The position numbers and the translations under genes were made by a program. From contig NZ_CP108442.1 in the NCBI RefSeq assembly GCF_041435355.1, positions 8,161,517 through 8,225,516 on the forward strand: DNA of 64,000 bases. Direction: 5' to 3'. Under the pieces are notes generated by a model that made no database searches, was not told the DNA's origin, and was given only the letters and a program-made list of their open reading frames with translations. The first letter of the stretch is position 1; each line of letters starts with the position of its first letter. The stretch comes from Streptomyces sp. NBC_01276. GTDB lineage: Bacteria > Actinomycetota > Actinomycetes > Streptomycetales > Streptomycetaceae. This document shows, in pieces, positions 53,643 to 62,880 of this stretch.

Positions 53643-54866
53643 ATGGCAGACACCGGTGAGCAGTATGAGGCGTCGGCTTCGGCGCTGGGGTACCTCTTCC
53701 AGTTCGCCAAGGCTCTGCACATCTGCATCGAGCAGTGGATGAGCGGCGACATGGATTGGAGTGTCGCGGTCGAGGCAGCCGACGACGTCGAAATCCATCA
53801 AGGCCCGGATACACGCCTGATCCAGCTCAAACAGCGTGCTGACGGTGTTCGCATGACCGACCTGGCAGAGGACCTGTGGAAAACACTCCGGATCTGGGCG
53901 GAAGCAGCCAAAGCTGACCGGATCGTGCTCGCTGAGACCAAGTTGTTTCTCCTCACGACAGCCGAGATCCCTGAGGGCAGCGCAGCGTTCTGCCTACAAC
54001 CCCGGAGCAGCCAGCACCGCGATGAAGACCGCGCCCTGAACATGCTCCGCGAAGCCCGCAGAGCCTCGAAGGCGACGAAGGGCTCCCTGCCGAAGTGCTT
54101 CGATGCCTTCGACAACCTGGACCGGGGCGACAGACCACTGCAACGCTCCTTGATGTCCCGCATTGAGATTCTCAGCGGCACCCCGGACATCAAGGAGGTC
54201 CGTACCGCGCTGCAGGGCCTTGCCGCCTTCGCCGTCGGGCACGAGGCGGCGAAGGCCTTCCTCGTTCGTCTGGAGGGCTGGTTCTACGACCGCGTGATCG
54301 AACAGATGCAGACGCCAGGCGGGAGGCCAGTTACGGGCATCGAGTTCGATGAGATGCTCTCGGACCTGCAGCGTCAGTTCCGACACGACAACCTGCCGAT
54401 CGACCCCGACATCTCTGGCATGGACTCGGACCCCTCCCAGGCGGGCGACCAGCAGTTTGTCCGCCAGTTGGGCCTTATCGGTGTCGGCGCCGACCGGATT
54501 GGCCTGGCAGTGCGGGACTACGTTCGGGCCTTCGCTCAGCGATCTCGCTGGTCCACCGAGAATCTGTTGCGTGCCGGCGAACTCGGCAAGTACGAGCGCA
54601 AGCTGGTCGAGGAGTGGCAGTCCCGCTTCGCCGAGATGGCGGAAGAGCTCGGCCCCGAGGCTACTGAGGAGGAGAAGAAGAAGGAGGCCAGGCTCATCTA
54701 CCGCTGGGTCGACCGTGAGGCCCGTTTCCCCATCCGCTCAGGGTGCGACGAGACGTTTGTGACCAAGGGCTCGTACCACATGCTTGCGGATGAACTCAAA
54801 GTGGGATGGCATCCGGACTTCTCCGCGCGCCTTATAGCGCTCCTTGAGCCGGCCCGGGCACGCTGA
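53643..54866 (+). CDS. ABC-3C system effector with nuclease-like N-terminus
   Basis: The 407-residue protein begins with a restriction-endonuclease-like domain. GYLFQFAKALHICIEQW (helix) is followed by WSVAVEAADDVEIHQG and RLIQLKQR, giving an E44...D48...QxK63 pattern like DUF4297/Cap4-type dsDNA nucleases. The remaining residues are helical and end in a C-terminal domain (EARLIYRWVDREARFPIRSG, GSYHMLADELKVGWHPDF) resembling the shared CTD of three-component effectors. Its stop overlaps the middle gene start (TGATG). In such systems the effector is held until the ATPase senses invading nucleic acid. GAGGAAGAGG precedes ATG 53643. Confidence 0.8.
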   Translation: MADTGEQYEASASALGYLFQFAKALHICIEQWMSGDMDWSVAVEAADDVEIHQGPDTRLIQLKQRADGVRMTDLAEDLWKTLRIWAEAAKADRIVLAETKLFLLTTAEIPEGSAAFCLQPRSSQHRDEDRALNMLREARRASKATKGSLPKCFDAFDNLDRGDRPLQRSLMSRIEILSGTPDIKEVRTALQGLAAFAVGHEAAKAFLVRLEGWFYDRVIEQMQTPGGRPVTGIEFDEMLSDLQRQFRHDNLPIDPDISGMDSDPSQAGDQQFVRQLGLIGVGADRIGLAVRDYVRAFAQRSRWSTENLLRAGELGKYERKLVEEWQSRFAEMAEELGPEATEEEKKKEARLIYRWVDREARFPIRSGCDETFVTKGSYHMLADELKVGWHPDFSARLIALLEPARAR

Positions 54867-55342
54867 TGGAGCTGAGCCGCGAGGAACGTGCCCTCTACAA
54901 CCCCGCCTTCACCGCCCTTCTCTGCATTCGTGCCGTGCAAGGCCACGCAAAGGCGTACGAGACTCCCTGCCCGCTCCCCGTAGCTGTCACCGCCAGCATC
55001 ATGGCCTTGCAACCCGCCATCAGAGACGCCCTGCCGGCAACAGCAGGCACCGGCCTGATGGGGTGGCTCGAAGCTAACCAGCACGTGCGCATCGAGATGT
55101 CCCGCAACGCCACGGCGCTCGCAGCCGTGGTCAGGCCGGGACTCCTTTTGGCTCTTCAGTCCCGCGTCGTGTTCTGCACTACGACAGGCCTGATGCTCAA
55201 GCCACGCGCCGTGAGCAAGACCATCAACGACGGGACGCAGCAGACCCGAGCCGTCCAACAGGCCGCTCTCATGCTCGGGCGCTGGCTCCCCAGCACCGGC
55301 AGCATCGGTACCGTCCTCACCCTACTGGGAGTCCAGCCGTGA
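54866..55342 (+). CDS. ABC-3C system middle component
   Basis: The 158-residue all-helical protein (RALYNPAFTALLCIRAVQGH, LPVAVTASIMALQPAIRDAL, RIEMSRNATALAAVVRPGLL, AVQQAALMLGRWLPSTGSIG) has the size and helical order of the three-component system MC proteins that couple effector and ATPase. YNPAFxxLLL-type openings are characteristic. It overlaps the upstream stop by 1 nt and the ATPase start by 4 nt (GTGA). It has no catalytic motif. Confidence 0.8.
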   Translation: MELSREERALYNPAFTALLCIRAVQGHAKAYETPCPLPVAVTASIMALQPAIRDALPATAGTGLMGWLEANQHVRIEMSRNATALAAVVRPGLLLALQSRVVFCTTTGLMLKPRAVSKTINDGTQQTRAVQQAALMLGRWLPSTGSIGTVLTLLGVQP

Positions 55343-57294
55343 CCTTTCAGATCCGCGCGGTCACCATCTACGGCAAGCAGCCCGGCCAAGTGCACACGGT
55401 GCCCTTCAAGCCCGGCGGCCTCAACATCGTCACCGGCGACTCCCGCCGCGGCAAAAGCGCCCTGCTGACGATCATTGATTACTGTCTCGCCAGCTCCGAG
55501 TATCCAGTGAAGTCCGGCAAGGTCCGCGACTACGTCAGCACTTTCGCGATCACCCTGGTCAAGCCCGGACAGCAACTCTTCGTCGCCCGCCGCGCTCCCG
55601 ATACCAAGAAGGGCGTCAGCACCGTCCTGTGCGTCCTCTCGCAGGCACCAGGCTCGCCCCCACCACCCCTGGACGACCTTCGTTTCGTCACACCGAGAGA
55701 TGTCGCCAAGGACATTCTGAGCGACTTCTGCGGTATCGACCGCAACATCCGTGTGCCCGCCGTCGGCCGTGCAACGCTCATCGCACCGTCCGTCCGTCAT
55801 GCGCTCTTCTTCTGCTTCCAGGCCCAGAACGAGGTCGCCAACGAAGACGTCCTCTTCCACTCCCAAGGCAAGGAGTGGAGGCCGAACACCATCCGCGGCG
55901 TCATCCCCTACTTCCTCGGCGCAACCGACCGCGAGCAAGCACTCCTCCGCAGCCGACTGCGCCTAGCACGCAAGGACCTGTCCGACCACGAAGCGAAATT
56001 GGCCGCCGCGAGAGTACTCGTCCCCGCTGCAGGCCAGGCCCGGGCTCTGCTCACCGAAGCCATCGAAGCCGGCCTTCTTCGCGCCGACGCCAGCCGCGAG
56101 ACGACCGCCGAAGGAGTCCTGCGACTCTTGCGTCAGGCGCTTCTCCAAAGCGGCCCTCAAGGGGGCCCGGACCCGACCGATGACCCCATCAGCGACCTCC
56201 GCACCCGTCGTAGCGAGCTGCGGAGCCACGCCAACAGAGCACGGGCACGGATCGCCGACCTCAAGACAGCCCTGGCGGAAAACGGCGACTTCACCGACCA
56301 AGCACATGAGCAGCGCGCTCGGCTGGCCACCCTGGGTCTCCTCAAGCGCGATCTTATAGAAAGTCCATATGGCAGCAATTGCCCTGTCTGCGCCGGTCCG
56401 GTCACACCAGCCAATGTCACTGCAATGACCCTGACCAAGGAGCTTGAGCACCTCCAAAGCGACCTTCACGCCATCGGCAGAGACACTCCAGCGATTGAGC
56501 AAATGATCAGCGACGAGGAGGGCCGGCTACAGGAGATTCGTTCGGAGCTTGCCCGCAATCAGGAAGAGATCAACGAGGTCAACGCAGCCTTCAGGGCACT
56601 GGACCAGGAGCACGACGACGTACGGCGTGCAGCCATCGTGCAGGGCCGCATCAGCCTCTACCTGGACACCGCAGCCCAACTCGCCATCGGTCCCCGGTTG
56701 GAAGACCGGACCGAGGAGCTGTGCACACGGATCGCCGAGTTGGAGACGCTGCTCAGCGAAGATGCCCAAGGCGACCGCCTGACCAGCTTCCTGTCCCTGA
56801 TCAACGAGCAGATCAGGGCCAAGGCACAGGAACTCGAGCTCGAACACTCCAGTTCGATGCTCCGCCTCGACGTGAACCGTCTCACCGTGGTGGCCGACAC
56901 CCCCGAGGGCCCGGTTCCCCTGAAGGACATGGGAAGCGGGGACAACCACCTCGGATACCACGTGGCCACCCTCCTCAGCCTCCACGAGTGGTTCGCCGAG
57001 AACGAGAACCCAGTGCCTGGCTTGCTCATTCTCGATCAGCCCTCGCAGGTGTACTTTCCACCCGACCACGTCGGCGAAGAAGTGCTGGAGAGCGACGACC
57101 GGATCCTGCTTCTGAACATCTTTAAAGCCATCCACCGGACACTCCGCCGACTCGACGGAAAATTGCAGGTCATCGTCATGGAGCACGCAGACCTCGAAGA
57201 CCCGGCTTTCAGCGACCACGTCGAGCATCGGTGGCGCCGACGCGATGGACAAGCACTCGTACCTGCCGCATGGATCACACCCGAGGCTGACTGA
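55339..57294 (+). CDS. ABC-3C system DUF3732 Rad50-like ATPase
   Basis: The 651-residue SMC/Rad50-type ATPase starts at GTG 55339. The N-terminal half has Walker A GDSRRGKS (33-40). Long coiled coils of about 200-480 flank a zinc-hook-like CPVC (348-351). The C-terminal DUF3732 half carries the signature and Walker B regions (VPLKDMGSGDNHLGYHVATL; LLILDQPSQVYFPPDH). ATPases of this type act on DNA or nucleoprotein and are the invariant sensor of ABC-3C conflict systems. It is the last gene of the operon; an IS5 copy begins 170 bp downstream. Confidence 0.9.
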   Translation: MTFQIRAVTIYGKQPGQVHTVPFKPGGLNIVTGDSRRGKSALLTIIDYCLASSEYPVKSGKVRDYVSTFAITLVKPGQQLFVARRAPDTKKGVSTVLCVLSQAPGSPPPPLDDLRFVTPRDVAKDILSDFCGIDRNIRVPAVGRATLIAPSVRHALFFCFQAQNEVANEDVLFHSQGKEWRPNTIRGVIPYFLGATDREQALLRSRLRLARKDLSDHEAKLAAARVLVPAAGQARALLTEAIEAGLLRADASRETTAEGVLRLLRQALLQSGPQGGPDPTDDPISDLRTRRSELRSHANRARARIADLKTALAENGDFTDQAHEQRARLATLGLLKRDLIESPYGSNCPVCAGPVTPANVTAMTLTKELEHLQSDLHAIGRDTPAIEQMISDEEGRLQEIRSELARNQEEINEVNAAFRALDQEHDDVRRAAIVQGRISLYLDTAAQLAIGPRLEDRTEELCTRIAELETLLSEDAQGDRLTSFLSLINEQIRAKAQELELEHSSSMLRLDVNRLTVVADTPEGPVPLKDMGSGDNHLGYHVATLLSLHEWFAENENPVPGLLILDQPSQVYFPPDHVGEEVLESDDRILLLNIFKAIHRTLRRLDGKLQVIVMEHADLEDPAFSDHVEHRWRRRDGQALVPAAWITPEAD

Positions 57295-57463
57295 CGCTGC
57301 GGCGCGTGCGTCAGCGGGGACCGTGCACGATTCTGGCCGGTCCCCACCAAACCCCAACTTCGAACAATTAGCCCAAGGCCACGTCGGCCGTTACGCCCAG
57401 TCCACCCCCAGCTGCGCGAGGGCGGCGAGCTGGTCGGTGGTGAGCTTGTCGCGCCGGGTTTTA

Positions 57464-58348
57464 GAGGTCCTAACAAAGGCGTTGGACGTGGCGGTGGGTG
57501 ATGAGGCAGGTGGCGAGGCCGAGGAAGGCTTCGTGTATGTCGTCGCGTCGTTCCCATCGAATGCGGAGCCGGCGAAAACCGTGGAGCCAGGCGATAGTCC
57601 GTTCCACGACCCACCGGTAGACGCCGAGGCCGGAGCCGTGCGGGACTCCGCGGCGGGCGATCACGGGTTTGACGCCGGTCGCCCAGACGAGTCGGCGGTA
57701 TTTGTCGTGGTCGTAGCCGCGGTCGGCCAGAAGCGTGTCGGGGCGTCTGCGGGGCCGGCCGACGAGGCCGGCGACGGCCGGGATCTTCCGCAGCAGCGGC
57801 ATGAGCTGGGTGACGTCGTTGCGGTTCCCGCCGGTCAGCGAGACGGCTAGTGGGATGCTCTGGCCGTCGACGATCACGTGGTGTTTGCTGCCCGGACGTG
57901 CGCGGTCGACCGGGCTGGGCCCGCTTTTGGGCCCCGCCGAGCGGCCCGGACGTGGGAGGAGTCGATCACCGCCCGAGACCAGTCCAGCTTCTTCGCGACC
58001 CGCAGCTTCTTCAGCAGCACCAGGTGCAGCTGGTCCCACACGCCGGCCTCGTTCCACGCGGCCAGACGACGCCAGCAGGTCATCCCGGAACCGAAACCGA
58101 GCTCTTGCGGCAGGTACTCCCACTGGATGCCCGTGTGCAGGACGAACAGGATCCCGCAGAGCGCCTGCCGGTCCGGCACCCGCGGGCGCCCCTCCACCTG
58201 CTTCGGTCCCTGCTCAGGCAACAACGGCTCGATCAGTGACCACAGTTCATCCGACACGATCCACGGCCGCGGCTGACGTTTCCCCACGACCAGACCAACG
58301 ACCATCCGAACCGAAAGTCACATGATCAACGGCTTCTGTTAGGACCTC
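57464..58348. mobile_element. IS5/IS427-group insertion sequence, complete
   Basis: Inverted ends GAGGTCCTAACA (57464-57475) and its complement (58337-58348) are perfect over 12 bp. A direct TTA is present on each side (57461-57463 and 58349-58351), the usual target duplication. The 885-bp element carries two overlapping transposase frames. Perfect ends plus the duplication indicate a recent insertion. Confidence 0.9.
57470..58305 (-). CDS. IS5-family transposase, two frames (probable programmed frameshift)
   Basis: OrfA (58305 down to 57874, 143 residues) reads [40 protein letters not shown] and [13 protein letters not shown], with the first catalytic Asp in VIDSS. OrfB continues in the next frame from about 57935 to 57470: [40 protein letters not shown] and [20 protein letters not shown], with the second Asp and the Glu. 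The overlap near 57930-57945 has the A-run AAAAGCGGGC, a plausible slippery site. IS427-group elements commonly express the fusion by frameshifting. Confidence 0.88.
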
Positions 58349-58361
58349 TTAGCCCATTCTC

Positions 58362-58381
58362 AATCTGCATAGAAGAATGAA
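58362..58381. repeat. Direct repeat, left copy
   Basis: AATCTGCATAGAAGAATGAA matches the copy at 63150-63169 at 18 of 20 positions in the same orientation. The pair encloses the Tni-like operon. Confidence 0.5.
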
Positions 58382-58458
58382 GCAGTAGGCCGTGTTTTTC
58401 GGATCTTGTTTGGCCTGCGCCGCCTGGCGCGCCCGGTCTTCGGCAGTCCTGTCGTCCC

Positions 58459-58737
58459 TCAGGTCGTCGGTGTGCTGGTGTCCGAGGTCGGGCCCACCAT
58501 GGACCACCATGTGATCAGCCGGTCGGCCATTGCATCGGTTTGGCGGTCGCGGGGGTCGAGTCCGAAGTGGTCCTCGAGTTCGTACCAGAGGAACTCGCCG
58601 ATCTCTGCTCGCGTGGTGCCACGGTGGAGGCGGTGGAACAGAGGGGCGAGCATGCAGTCGTACTCGTCCTGGGAGAGGTCGGCGACGCCGATCGGATCCC
58701 ACTCGTTGAGCAGATAGCGCATGTTGTCGAACAGCAC
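58459..58737 (-). CDS. Small hypothetical protein
   Basis: The 92-residue acidic protein starts at GTG 58737 and reads FDNMRYLLNEWDPIGVADLS, DEYDCMLAPLFHRLHRGTTR and FLWYELEDHFGLDPRDRQTD. Sequences of the LxxxWDPIGVxD...DEYDxxxxPL...L..HF.LD type belong to small families (DUF1871-like) found widely, often near toxin or immunity genes. It is on the same strand as the DUF7919-like gene, 203 bp away. Confidence 0.65.
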   Translation of the reverse strand: MLFDNMRYLLNEWDPIGVADLSQDEYDCMLAPLFHRLHRGTTRAEIGEFLWYELEDHFGLDPRDRQTDAMADRLITWWSMVGPTSDTSTPTT

Positions 58738-58940
58738 TGATGATGTGCGTGTGTTTGTCAGTGGGTGTTCGGCGTTGAGGTGTCAGTGTCTTGTCCGGGG
58801 GTTGTCCCTGGTCGAGGGCGTGTGGCTTGAGTTTTGTCACTGACAGTCCTTGCCGATTCTGCGCTGACATTTTTGACGTAGTGCCTGGTCACTTGGGTGC
58901 AGATCGGGATCACGCGCGCTGTGTCGGTGTTCGGTTGGCG

Positions 58941-59417
58941 CTATTCCAGCATGCGCTGTGCGTCGTCTGGGACCCATGGGAAGGGGACGTTGGGCCATCG
59001 TGCGGAGGCCCATGCGTCGAGGTCGACAGCGAGAACGGCATCTATGAAGGCCTGCGGAGGTCGGTAGCCGTGGGCGGTGATGTAGTGCGTGATCAGGTAG
59101 GGCGCGGCGTAGGCGATACCGGGCTCGCCTGGTATCCGGACCTCGCCGTTCCCTTCCGGCGCTTCATTTTCCGGGCATAGGTCGCACTCGTGCACTCCGA
59201 GGCAGACGTTCATCCATTGGATTTCCTGAACAGCTTTCAGCTTGTCCACGAAACCTGTGGGGACTGTCCCTTTCGGGTACGGCCTACTGGTTTCCAGCCA
59301 CCCGATGTTCAGGCGGGTGTACTCCGGGCTGTACCAGAGTGCGTAGAAGGCCGACTCCCTGTCCGTGAACGAATCCTGGTCCTGGTAGTCGTACTTGCTG
59401 AGGTCTTCGTAGAACAC
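58941..59417 (-). CDS. DUF7919-like conserved protein
   Basis: The 158-residue protein starts at GTG 59417: MFYEDLSKYDYQDQDSFTDR. It contains TRLNIGWLETSRPYPKGTVP and VCLGVHECDLCP, a GWL...G.....HxCxLC pattern typical of this small cytosolic family. Two Cys and one His in VHECDLC may bind metal. It begins 21 nt after the Tni-cluster third gene and is on the same strand, so it may be cargo of that transposon. Function unknown. Confidence 0.7.
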   Translation of the reverse strand: MFYEDLSKYDYQDQDSFTDRESAFYALWYSPEYTRLNIGWLETSRPYPKGTVPTGFVDKLKAVQEIQWMNVCLGVHECDLCPENEAPEGNGEVRIPGEPGIAYAAPYLITHYITAHGYRPPQAFIDAVLAVDLDAWASARWPNVPFPWVPDDAQRMLE

Positions 59418-59438
59418 CCGGACATCATGGCTGCTCCA

Positions 59439-60473
59439 TCAGACACCCCTGGAGTGGGGTAGGCGGGTGTGGATGGCGTTGGCGTGTTCGGTGAGGGTGG
59501 CGGCGTTGCGGGTGGTGATGAGGGGGTGGAGGGGGCTGTCGGGTGGGCGGCCGGTGTCGTGATGGTGGTGGTGGGCTGCGGTGATGAGGGTGTGGGCCCA
59601 GGTGGGCAGGGCGTGGATGCGGCAGTGGCGATGGGCGTGGAGGTCGTGGACTTTCACGTGGGTGCCGCGGGGGTGTACGTCGTTGCCGCGGATGAGCGCG
59701 AGGCGGGTGGGGCCGGCTCCGGTGAGGAGGGCGGTGGTGAGGGCTGCGGCGTTGAGGGGGTGGGCGAGGGCGTGGAGGCGTTCGGCTACTTCGCTGTGGT
59801 CGTCGTTCTGTGGGGTTGGGGGCGCGGCGGGGTAGGGGAGTGGGCCGACACCGTCGCAGGGGCCGCGTGCTGTCCGTGAGGCGGCGAAGCCGGGTAGGGG
59901 CCGTGGTGGATCGAGCCAGGGGATGGCTGTCCGCGGTGGCTGGCGGTTTGCGGGTGTCGGAGCAGCGCTGGCGCGTTCGGTCGGGGGTGCGGCGGTGTGG
60001 GCTATGACGTGCTCGATGCCGGCCAGGACCAGCGGGAGGCTGCGGGCCGGCTGGGTGTGCCAGAGCAGGGTGAGGTGGATGCCGGTGTGTTCTCGCAGGT
60101 GAAAGAGCTGTTGGAGTCGGTGTTCGGTGAGCCGGTGGGCGCGGGTGACGGTCAGGGCGGTGATGTGCAGGGCGTTGGTCCAGGCTCGGACTGCTGTCCA
60201 GGCGGGGGTGAGGGAGTCGGCCCAGGTGCCGTGGCCGTCCGGGGTGCCGAAGCAGGTTTTGCCGAGTGCGTGGAGGACATCCTGGGCCAGGGCGGCGGGG
60301 GCTGTGGTGGCGGGTGTGGGGTCCACGGTGATCTGCCCGGCTGCTACGTGGTGTGCGGTCAGAGCCTGGGCGGTGACGGCTGGATCGTCGTGGGCGTCGA
60401 TGAGGATGGTGGCCGGGGGCGGAGTGGCTGGTGCCGGGCCTGCGCGGGTGGACGCGGGGCCGGGCGCGGGCAT
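59439..60473 (-). CDS. Third protein of the Tni-like operon
   Basis: The 344-residue protein has a Pro/Ala-rich N-terminus. A Rossmann-like half follows (ATILIDAHDDPAVTAQALTA, ALHITALTVTRAHRLTEHRL, IHLTLLWHTQPARSLPLVLA). The C-terminal half (ALLTGAGPTRLALIRGNDVH, LPTWAHTLITAAHH) resembles the first block of a tyrosine recombinase catalytic domain, but the later RHRY residues are not seen. Its start overlaps the ATPase stop by 1 nt (TAATG). It occupies the place of TniQ/TnsD in related transposons and may choose targets. I cannot confirm either idea. Confidence 0.55.
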   Translation of the reverse strand: MPAPGPASTRAGPAPATPPPATILIDAHDDPAVTAQALTAHHVAAGQITVDPTPATTAPAALAQDVLHALGKTCFGTPDGHGTWADSLTPAWTAVRAWTNALHITALTVTRAHRLTEHRLQQLFHLREHTGIHLTLLWHTQPARSLPLVLAGIEHVIAHTAAPPTERASAAPTPANRQPPRTAIPWLDPPRPLPGFAASRTARGPCDGVGPLPYPAAPPTPQNDDHSEVAERLHALAHPLNAAALTTALLTGAGPTRLALIRGNDVHPRGTHVKVHDLHAHRHCRIHALPTWAHTLITAAHHHHHDTGRPPDSPLHPLITTRNAATLTEHANAIHTRLPHSRGV

Positions 60474-61246
60474 TACATGCCGCCGATTTTGCTGTAGACC
60501 CAGTGGATGAGGGGTTCGTCGACTTCGGTCAGGTTCTTCTTCCGCATTCCGGTCAGGACGTGGGCGGTGATGCAGGCCCAGTTGCGGAAGCTGCCGTGGG
60601 CGGCCTGTTTGTCGACGGCTTCGATTAGCGCAGGAGTGGCGGTGGCCCAGACGGGGTGGAAGACGGGGATGGTCTGGAGGACCTCGGCGTGTGAGAGGCG
60701 GGTGAACTCCTGCCAGACGTGGATGCGGGAGGCGAGCATCGGTTCGCGTCGCAGGACTTTGTAACATCCGTCGCCGCCGGCGAAGATCACGGCGATGTCG
60801 GTTCGCTTGTCATCCCACAGGTGTCGCCAGTACTCGAACGAATTCTTCTTCATCCACTGCGCCTCATCGCACACCAGGATCCGGAATTCCTCGGCGAGGG
60901 TGTCCTTGAGGAGGTTGTCGAACTCGATGGGCCGGATGGGAGATTCTCCCGGGAGGCCGAGGGCGTTGAATAGGCCGTGGCGGATGTCGCGGGGTGTGGG
61001 GCCGGCACGTAGTTCCAGGCGGTGGGTGCGGTCGGGCGCCAGGAGCCGCAGGGCGGAGTTGACGGACATGGTCTTGCCGGAGCCGGCCGGCCCGTACACG
61101 CACATCATGGCCTTGGCCTCGATGACGGTCTCGATGTTGTCGCGGGTGGTCAGGAGGGCTTCGGTGCCGACGAGCTGCGCGTCGGGCAGGGACAGGAAGT
61201 GGTCGGCGGTCTCGGGCGGGAGCAGTCCGTAGTCGAGGTCGATCAT
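60473..61246 (-). CDS. TniB/TnsC-like AAA transposition ATPase
   Basis: The 257-residue AAA protein has the Walker A motif MCVYGPAGSGKTMSVNSALR, Walker B RILVCDEAQWMKKNSFEYWR, and sensor and arginine-finger regions (IAVIFAGGDGCYKVLRREPM, ASRIHVWQEFTRL). The size and motif order fit TniB/TnsC regulators that form filaments on target DNA and recruit a Mu-type transposase. It overlaps the transposase upstream (4 nt) and the third gene downstream (1 nt). All motifs are intact. Confidence 0.87.
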   Translation of the reverse strand: MIDLDYGLLPPETADHFLSLPDAQLVGTEALLTTRDNIETVIEAKAMMCVYGPAGSGKTMSVNSALRLLAPDRTHRLELRAGPTPRDIRHGLFNALGLPGESPIRPIEFDNLLKDTLAEEFRILVCDEAQWMKKNSFEYWRHLWDDKRTDIAVIFAGGDGCYKVLRREPMLASRIHVWQEFTRLSHAEVLQTIPVFHPVWATATPALIEAVDKQAAHGSFRNWACITAHVLTGMRKKNLTEVDEPLIHWVYSKIGGM

Positions 61247-62859
61247 GGCGTCTGGTTCTCCTGGTGTGGTGTGTCGGGAGTGGGTGTCCTTGGGGCCGGT
61301 GGGATCGGGCGGGCCCAGGTGTCGGGTACCGGGGCGTGGGGGATGTAGTCGGGCCGGGCCAGTTCACGCAGGCCGCGTTGATCTGCTGCCCGCAGCTCCG
61401 CCTCGGCTTCCTCGGAGGTCGGCGCGCCCAGCTGTTTGGGGACTTTGGCGGTGGTGACGGCTTCGAACCGCTTGCGGCGTAGCCTTTCGGCGGCTTTGAG
61501 GTCGGCCCGCAGCTGTCTGGCCGCCGCGGTGCGGGCCGCGCGTACGGCCGTGAACTGTTCGAGGTCGGCACCGTTCGCGAGGAACGCTGTTCCCAGGTGT
61601 CGTCCGGTGGCCGCGTCGAACACCTCGATCTCCTCGTCGTGGTGCGGCAGCCGGCGTACCTTGATCGGGTTGCCGGCGTGACCGACCATCCAGTCGGCGA
61701 TGTAGTCACGGCGTCTAAACCGCACACCGCTGGTGGAGACCAACCGGATGCGGCCGTCGCCTTCGAGCCCGAACCCGATCAGCGCATCCTTGGGCACGTC
61801 GGTGACGGGAGTGGGGTCGGCCTGCCATGCCTGCAGCGGAGTCAGGCCGCCCAGGGCGGGGGAGAGGTGGGAGGTGTTCCACCAGTGCACCCACTCCAGT
61901 AGCGCGGCGACGAACGTGTGGAAGGCCATCGGCGGGGCGTCGGGGTCTGCGAGCCGGCCGCCCGCCAAGCGCTGGCGGTGGCGGTAGCGGGGGAGGGTGA
62001 CCAGGAACATCTCCTCGACCGCGTCGTTGAGCGCCTCAATACTGCCCTTCAGATGAGGCGTCCCGCCGGGCAGGTCCACCACCGGGACCGCGAACGCCCC
62101 GAGCGCCCCGGTCACTGCCTCACACAAGAACTCCTTTCCCCGGTCCACCCTCACCTGTCCGGGAAGCCCGCCGACGGGACCGAACACCGCTTGGTCACGG
62201 ACCAAGGCGACACGCAGCGCCGCGAGCACCCCGTCCCTGCTCGGCGCGTGCGCGGTCACCGACGCTCCGGTGATCACGTTGTGCGCGCAGTCGATGAACC
62301 ATGTCACCCACGGGGTGACCAGTTCTCCCTCCAGGTCCACCTCGACGGCCAGGTGCTTGTGATCGCCCTCCCAGGCCGCGTTGCGGTGAGACACCGGCCG
62401 CTTGCCGAACACGTCGTGGGCGCGCCGCGCCGCCTCACCGGACCGAAGCCCCGCACGTTCACCACGGCTCAGATCCCGCCGCAGCGCGCGATGCACCGTC
62501 GACAACGAGGGCACCGTCCCGACATCCGCATCCTGCGCGGCCCGTCGCACCAACTCCGCGTGCAGTCGAGCGGCGTTCCCGCCGTAGAAGGCCAGCAGAC
62601 GCCGGACCTCCGCCGTCACTGTGAACCGTGCCGACACTCGCGCCCCGGTCTGGCCTTCACGCCGAGCGGCGGCCAGCCACCGCCACACCGTCCGCTCACT
62701 ACGCCCCAACGCCACTGCTACCAACCGCACGTGTGCGGCCGTCAACTCGCCCCGCCCATCCAGCTCCAACAACCGCGGCACCGCCGCAGCGCGGCCCAAC
62801 GGCGACGAGAAAACTCCGACCTGCGCCTCGCGGACTTCCTCCGCTCCTTCATCACGCAC
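61243..62859 (-). CDS. TniA/TnsB-like Mu-type DDE transposase
   Basis: The 538-residue protein begins with helix-turn-helix units (LVAVALGRSERTVWRWLAAA, AFYGGNAARLHAELVRRAAQ). The rve core has Asp in RNAAWEGDHKHLAVEVDLEG, Asp in QVRVDRGKEFLCEAV and Glu in HLKGSIEALNDAVEEMF. A Mu-C-like beta-barrel follows (LVSTSGVRFRRRDYIADWMV). The C-terminal 90 residues are helical and Pro-rich, probably contacting the ATPase. GTG 62859 is the first in-frame start; the exact start is uncertain because no good ribosome site precedes it. The full motif set suggests an active enzyme. Confidence 0.88.
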   Translation of the reverse strand: MRDEGAEEVREAQVGVFSSPLGRAAAVPRLLELDGRGELTAAHVRLVAVALGRSERTVWRWLAAARREGQTGARVSARFTVTAEVRRLLAFYGGNAARLHAELVRRAAQDADVGTVPSLSTVHRALRRDLSRGERAGLRSGEAARRAHDVFGKRPVSHRNAAWEGDHKHLAVEVDLEGELVTPWVTWFIDCAHNVITGASVTAHAPSRDGVLAALRVALVRDQAVFGPVGGLPGQVRVDRGKEFLCEAVTGALGAFAVPVVDLPGGTPHLKGSIEALNDAVEEMFLVTLPRYRHRQRLAGGRLADPDAPPMAFHTFVAALLEWVHWWNTSHLSPALGGLTPLQAWQADPTPVTDVPKDALIGFGLEGDGRIRLVSTSGVRFRRRDYIADWMVGHAGNPIKVRRLPHHDEEIEVFDAATGRHLGTAFLANGADLEQFTAVRAARTAAARQLRADLKAAERLRRKRFEAVTTAKVPKQLGAPTSEEAEAELRAADQRGLRELARPDYIPHAPVPDTWARPIPPAPRTPTPDTPHQENQTP

Positions 62860-62880
62860 TACACCGTCATCTCAGATCAA

